Source: Nitricoxidireducens sp046726235 (lineage in GTDB: Bacteria > Pseudomonadota > Gammaproteobacteria > Burkholderiales > Rhodocyclaceae). From it: a stretch of DNA of 64,000 bases. The notes below the pieces were generated by a model. The model searched no databases, was not told the DNA's origin, and saw nothing but the letters and a program-made list of their open reading frames with translations. The DNA lies in contig JBKPAD010000008.1 of assembly GCA_046726235.1 (NCBI GenBank), positions 1 to 64,000 of the forward strand, in the 5' to 3' direction. The position numbers and the translations under genes were made by a program. Numbering within the stretch: position 1 is the stretch's first letter; the number at the start of each line of letters is the position of its first letter. Shown here piece by piece: positions 60,213 to 64,000 of this stretch.

Positions 60213-60779
60213 TTGCGCCGCCTGGCGTGCCTTGCGGCGCTCATCGGCGTCGCAAGCCACGCGCTCGCGCAAGACTGGGCGCCGTTGCGCCGCGACGGTA
60301 TCCACGATCCGAAGGGGCCTGCCCTCAAGCAGAAGCTGTTGCAGGAGCCCGCCGAAGCCCTCTCCAAGCTTCCGCCAGACTCCACCGGCAACATGGTGCG
60401 CTGGGTGGAAGCGCTGCAGAAAGGCATCATCCAGCCGCGCGTGAGCCTCAAGCCAGGCGTGAAGCCGGAAATCCTCGACCAGGACATCCTGCTCGACCTC
60501 AAGGGCAGCATGCCGATCGTGCTGTTCCCGCATAAGCGGCATACCGAGTGGCTGGATTGCAGCAACTGCCATAACGGCGTTTTCGAGAAGCAGACCGGCG
60601 CCACCAAGATATCGATGTTCCAGATCCTCGCCGGCGAGCAGTGCGGCATCTGCCACGGCGCGGTTTCTTTCCCGCTCACCGAGTGCGACCGCTGCCACAG
60701 CGTGCTGCGCCCGGGGCAGAAGAAGGGCGACCCGCGCCCGCCGCTGCCCGGCTCGCACAGCCTGCCGCCGCCGAAATGA
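60213..60779 (+). CDS. trihaem c7-like cytochrome, paralogue of the fused cytochrome's C-terminal domain
   Basis: A protein of about 188 residues if started at TTG 60213 (RRLACLAALIGVASHALAQ is then a good signal peptide); a TTG at 60147 would add 22 residues and overlap the previous gene by 65 bp. Three CxxCH: CSNCH, CGICH, CDRCH. FPHKRHTEWLDCSNCHNGVFEKQTGATKISM and CGICHGAVSFPLTECDRCHS match the fused cytochrome nearly word for word, including DGIHDP. It lacks the c5 domain. The stop overlaps the next ATG. Confidence 0.88.
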   Translation: MRRLACLAALIGVASHALAQDWAPLRRDGIHDPKGPALKQKLLQEPAEALSKLPPDSTGNMVRWVEALQKGIIQPRVSLKPGVKPEILDQDILLDLKGSMPIVLFPHKRHTEWLDCSNCHNGVFEKQTGATKISMFQILAGEQCGICHGAVSFPLTECDRCHSVLRPGQKKGDPRPPLPGSHSLPPPK

Positions 60780-61159
60780 AATTCCTGGCCCGGCTCCTCC
60801 TCGTCGCCGCCGCGCTGGCAGCGATGCTGGCCGTGGCGCCGGCCTCGGCCGAATACGCCGATCTGGTGCTGAACAAGCGTTCCGAAAAGGAAGGCGTGCG
60901 CCCGGTGGTCTTTCCGCACTGGTTCCACCGCATCCGCTTCCAGTGCCGCGTCTGCCACGCCGAGCTCGGCTTCAAGATGCGCGCCGGCGCCAACGACTTC
61001 ACCATGAACGGCATCGCCGAAGGCAAATTCTGCGGCGCCTGCCACAACGGCGACATCGCCTGGGCGGCGGACCGCTGCGACCTCTGCCATTCCGGCAGGC
61101 CCGGACTGCCGACCGGCATCGTCGGCGGCCACGAGACCAGTGGACCCGGTCGCTGGTAG
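60776..61159 (+). CDS. trihaem cytochrome c7-like protein, paralogue of 57903-58328
   Basis: A 127-residue exported protein (signal MKFLARLLLVAAALAAMLAVAPASA) with CRVCH, CGACH and CDLCH. VVFPHWFHRIRFQCRVCHAELGFKMRAGANDFTM...FCGACHNGDIAWAADRCDLCHSG matches the earlier c7-like protein closely. The ATG overlaps the upstream stop (ATGA), and its 3' end overlaps the propeller gene by 20 bp. Confidence 0.92.
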   Translation: MKFLARLLLVAAALAAMLAVAPASAEYADLVLNKRSEKEGVRPVVFPHWFHRIRFQCRVCHAELGFKMRAGANDFTMNGIAEGKFCGACHNGDIAWAADRCDLCHSGRPGLPTGIVGGHETSGPGRW

Positions 61160-62078
61160 CCGCCGGCGCATGCTGCAGGCCGGCGCCGGCCTGCTGGCGG
61201 CGCTCTGCGCCGGCTGCGCCGGTGCGGCGCCGCGCCGCCCGGCCGCCGCCCTCCCTCTCGAGCCGCTGTTTTCCATCGCCGGCGCGCGCCTGATCGCGCG
61301 CATCGATGCCGCGGGCGGCGCCATGCCGGGCGCCATCGGCGCACATGTGCCGCTGGTGTTCCCGGTCGCGGTGGCGTCGAGCTTCAACGACATCTACATC
61401 GCCGACGCCGGCGTCTCGCGCCTGTATCGCTACGACCGGGCCTACGACGCCATGGCAGTGATGCCGGCGGGCCGCATCGATCACACCACCCGCCTGCAGA
61501 CCGGGCCGGACGGCTCGCTCTACGTGCTCGATGCGTTCGCCTCGGAAATCCGCCGCTACACGCGCGGCGGCCAGCAGCTGCCGACGCTGCGGTCGCGCCA
61601 GGCCACCAGCCGCTACAGCGGCTTCGTCGTCGATTCCTTGACCGGCAAGGCCTACGCGGTAGACTCCGCGCACCTCGCGATCGACGAAATCCAGCCCTTG
61701 GGAAACCTCGCCATAGAATTCCAGCGCCTCGACGAAGCCGGCCCCGTCGCCACCGACGGCCGCGGCCTGTTCGTCGGCAGCGCCCGCTGCGGCTGCGTCG
61801 TGGAGTGGATCCAGGGCCGGCAGGGGCGCCGCTTCGGCGCCGGCAAGCTGCGCCAGCCGCTGGCACTCGCCGTCGACGGGCCGAACCTCTACGCCATCGA
61901 CGGCTACGACCGCAGCATCGCGCTGGTGCACGAAGACGGCGTCGAGACCATGACGGCGGCCAGCCTCGGCCTGCAGATGCCCGAGAGCCTCGTCGCCGCC
62001 GCCGGGATGATCCTGGTCGCAGACGGCGCGGGCCGCCGCGTCGCCGCTTTCCGACCGCGCGCGAGGCCGCGCCGATGA
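61140..62078 (+). CDS. beta-propeller lipoprotein with twin-arginine signal
   Basis: A 312-residue protein starting with GTG. The N-terminus DPVAGSRRRMLQAGAGLLAALCAGC combines a twin-arginine (SRRRMLQ) motif with a lipobox (CAGC), suggesting Tat export of a lipoprotein. Blades such as SSFNDIYIADAGVSRLYRYDRAYDAMAVM, GPDGSLYVLDAFASEIRRY and LALAVDGPNLYAIDGYDRSIALV indicate a degenerate NHL-type propeller. CGC in ARCGCVVEW is not a haem site. Overlaps both neighbours. Confidence 0.82.
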   Translation: MDPVAGSRRRMLQAGAGLLAALCAGCAGAAPRRPAAALPLEPLFSIAGARLIARIDAAGGAMPGAIGAHVPLVFPVAVASSFNDIYIADAGVSRLYRYDRAYDAMAVMPAGRIDHTTRLQTGPDGSLYVLDAFASEIRRYTRGGQQLPTLRSRQATSRYSGFVVDSLTGKAYAVDSAHLAIDEIQPLGNLAIEFQRLDEAGPVATDGRGLFVGSARCGCVVEWIQGRQGRRFGAGKLRQPLALAVDGPNLYAIDGYDRSIALVHEDGVETMTAASLGLQMPESLVAAAGMILVADGAGRRVAAFRPRARPRR

Positions 62079-63166
62079 GCAGGCTGGCACTGGCCTGCCT
62101 GCTGGCGCTGATGCTGGGCGCGTGCGCGGGAACCGCCGAGAAGCCTGCATTCCGGCTCGCCCTCGACCCCGCTCCCGAAACCAAGAAACTCATGTGGCCG
62201 TCGGCCGAGGCCGGCGAGGTGCCGCGTTACCTTTATCTCGGCGAGCTCACCGGCGAGAACAACTTCGTCCAGCCGGAAAGCCGGCGGGCGGCGACGCGGA
62301 ACGTCATCGCGCGCTTCTTCGACATCATCATCGGCGAGGAGCCGCCGCTGGTCATGGACCGGCCGCAGAGCGGCGCCGTCGACGAGCAGGGACGCATCCT
62401 GGTGACCGACATGGGCCGGGCCGCCGTCTTCGTCTTCGACGAGACCGCCGGCAAGCTGGCCGTGTGGGGCAAGGCGATGGGCGTGACCGACTTCATCGCG
62501 CCGGTCGGCATCGCCGTCGGGCCGAGCGGGCAGACCTTCGTCGCCGATCCGGAACTCGCGATCGTCGCCCGCCTCGATCACGACGGCAATCCGCTCGAAC
62601 CGATCGGCCAGGGCATGCTGCAACGGCCGACCGGGGTCGCCTACGACCCGAAAACCCGGCGCCTGTTCGTCGCCGACACGCCGGCGCACCAGATCAAGGT
62701 ATTCGACCTGGAAGGCAACTTGCTTAACTCCATCGGAGAGCACGGCGAGGGGCCGGGGCAGTTCAACCATCCCACGCACCTCGCCCTGCGTCATGAGAAG
62801 CTCTATGTCAGCGATTCGCTCAATGCGAGGATCCATGTGATCTCGGCACCGACGGGACGGTATCTCGGCACGGTCGGCAAGCGCGGCTTGTTCGTCGGCA
62901 ACCTGGTGCGCCCCAAGGGCGTCGCCGCCGACAGCGAGCAAAACGTCTACGCCGTCGAGTCCTACCACGACTACCTGCTGATCTATAACCGCCGCGGCGA
63001 ATTCCTGCTGCCGATCGGCGGCGTCGGCACCGGCCCCGGCAACTTCCACCTGCCGGCGGGCGTCTGGGTCGACGCGCGCGACCGCGTGTTCGTCGCCGAC
63101 ATGCTCAACGGCCGCGTCGCGGTATTCCAGTTCCTCGGCGGGGAGGGCGGCAATGACGACCGCTAG
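62075..63166 (+). CDS. NHL-repeat beta-propeller lipoprotein
   Basis: A 363-residue lipoprotein (signal MSRLALACLLALMLGAC, Cys at 17). Blades: SGAVDEQGRILVTDMGRAAVFVFD, APVGIAVGPSGQTFVADPELAIVARLD, RPTGVAYDPKTRRLFVADTPAHQIKVFD, HPTHLALRHEKLYVSDSLNARIHVI, RPKGVAADSEQNVYAVESYHDYLLIY and LPAGVWVDARDRVFVADMLNGRVAVF. It is related to the protein at 51941. The ATG overlaps the upstream stop; the next cytochrome starts inside its last codons. Confidence 0.92.
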   Translation: MSRLALACLLALMLGACAGTAEKPAFRLALDPAPETKKLMWPSAEAGEVPRYLYLGELTGENNFVQPESRRAATRNVIARFFDIIIGEEPPLVMDRPQSGAVDEQGRILVTDMGRAAVFVFDETAGKLAVWGKAMGVTDFIAPVGIAVGPSGQTFVADPELAIVARLDHDGNPLEPIGQGMLQRPTGVAYDPKTRRLFVADTPAHQIKVFDLEGNLLNSIGEHGEGPGQFNHPTHLALRHEKLYVSDSLNARIHVISAPTGRYLGTVGKRGLFVGNLVRPKGVAADSEQNVYAVESYHDYLLIYNRRGEFLLPIGGVGTGPGNFHLPAGVWVDARDRVFVADMLNGRVAVFQFLGGEGGNDDR

Positions 63167-64000
63167 GCTGCTGCACGGCCTGCTGCTCGCCGCGGCCCTG
63201 GTCGCGAGCGGCGCCGAGGCCGCGCGCGAATCGAAGATCAGCGCCACCCGGCACAACCTCTCGTCGTCCGGCACCGGCACCACGCATTCCACGACCGAGA
63301 GCGAGATCTGCGTCTACTGCCACACGCCGCACGGCGCCGACGCCACGCAGGCCAAGCCGCTGTGGAACAAGACCCTGCAGGCCACGACCTACACGCCCTA
63401 CACCTCGTCGTCGCTTGACGCCGCCACGATCCAGGGCGCTTCCGCCGGCCACCCGCTCGGCAGCTCCAAGCTGTGCCTCTCCTGCCACGACGGCGTCACG
63501 GCGATCGGCAGCGTGCGCGTGCTGCGCGGCCAGCAGAACGTCACCATCGGCGGCGGCACCCAGGTGACGATGCCGGCCGGCAGCGGCTCGACCACCGGCT
63601 ACACGCGTCAGGTCGGCACCGACCTCACCAACGACCATCCGATCTCCGTCACCTACGACGCCACGCTCTCGGACCGCGACGGCGAATTGCGCCGGCCGAC
63701 CATGAGCACCGGCGCCGGCGGCAAGACGCTCAATCGCTGGGGCACGGTGTTCGGCGTCATCGGCCAGGGCGACTCCTACAAGCCGCTGCTGCCGCTGCCT
63801 TCCACCGGCAGCAACAGCGCCGGCCAGGTCCAATGCACGACCTGCCACGATCCGCACATCCGCGAAACCAGCCTGACTGCGGAGCGCAACATCAAGTTCC
63901 TGCGCGGCAACCGCTTCCAGAAGGCGCAGGCGGCGAACAGCTTCAGCGCGACCAACGACATCGTCTGCCTGTCGTGCCACGACAAGGGCATGCAGGGCAC
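63153..64000 (+). CDS. multihaem c-type cytochrome, at least four haems (3' end outside window)
   Basis: The frame runs off the right edge after about 282 codons. The ATG at 63153 overlaps the NHL gene by 14 bp. Signal peptide LLHGLLLAAALVASGAEA. CxxCH sites: CVYCH (about 53), CLSCH (about 108), CTTCH (about 228), CLSCH (about 272). SKISATRHNLSSSGTGTTHSTTESEICVYCHTPHGAD...PLWNKTL and LTNDHPISVTYD clearly match the tetrahaem protein at 53291, so it belongs to the same family, here inside the operon instead of alone. Confidence 0.9.
   Translation, partial: MTTARLLHGLLLAAALVASGAEAARESKISATRHNLSSSGTGTTHSTTESEICVYCHTPHGADATQAKPLWNKTLQATTYTPYTSSSLDAATIQGASAGHPLGSSKLCLSCHDGVTAIGSVRVLRGQQNVTIGGGTQVTMPAGSGSTTGYTRQVGTDLTNDHPISVTYDATLSDRDGELRRPTMSTGAGGKTLNRWGTVFGVIGQGDSYKPLLPLPSTGSNSAGQVQCTTCHDPHIRETSLTAERNIKFLRGNRFQKAQAANSFSATNDIVCLSCHDKGMQG

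Overview
The window is high-GC DNA from a Gram-negative bacterium, most likely a betaproteobacterium (Rhodocyclales-like; this placement is inference). The evidence is the dnaX-ybaB-recR block with the 4.5S RNA gene just upstream, an RpfE-like gene overlapping recJ, lolC-lolD, an RF2 gene with its programmed frameshift, mnmC and many c-type cytochromes. Genes are densely packed on both strands. I saw no tRNA, rRNA, CRISPR array or transposase gene.

Layout. 1-2030: the C-terminal part of a VCBS/RTX adhesin exported by type I secretion. 2031-9255: recR, ybaB, dnaX, an LTXXQ periplasmic protein, 4.5S RNA, an alpha/beta hydrolase, comEC and a DUF2062 membrane protein. 9252-18686: a NIT-type chemoreceptor, lolD/lolC, an AsmA-like protein, the RpfE-like gene with recJ, a small lipoprotein and a Thr-rich exported protein. 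18695-20921: prfC, enclosed by about 284-bp inverted arms. Each arm holds two hairpins, and all four hairpins share one architecture of covarying stems around conserved unpaired strands. 21007-27080: cfa, then a kinase / receiver / receiver-GAF-GGDEF-EAL signalling operon.

27250-38031: prfB and lysS, which are neighbours in many proteobacteria, are separated here by a defence island of about 8 kb. It holds an MNT/HEPN pair, a complete Wadjet jetABCD system that runs on almost without a gap, and a Phd/PIN toxin-antitoxin pair with a palindromic operator. 38028-44931: mnmC, a glycine-zipper protein, a lipoprotein resembling M48 peptidases but with RExxH in place of HExxH, gltX, an SCO-like protein and a CHASE-like sensor. 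44928-48857: a 1309-residue PAS/GAF/GGDEF/EAL protein.

48915-64000 (runs off the end): a multiheme cytochrome region that looks like an extracellular electron transfer system. It has two trihaem Met-ligated cytochromes on the minus strand. On the plus strand it has three tetrahaem exported cytochromes, four small cytochromes related to c7, three beta-propeller (NHL-like) proteins, a PpiC-type prolyl isomerase, a large outer-membrane barrel candidate and a helical periplasmic protein. Two of the tetrahaem genes are preceded by near-perfect sigma-54 (-24/-12) promoters, and one of these sits alone between such a promoter and a strong intrinsic terminator. The mix of tetrahaem protein, beta-propellers, prolyl isomerase and barrel recalls Geobacter-type porin-cytochrome and cytochrome-filament loci. 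This is the strongest candidate here for an undescribed system.
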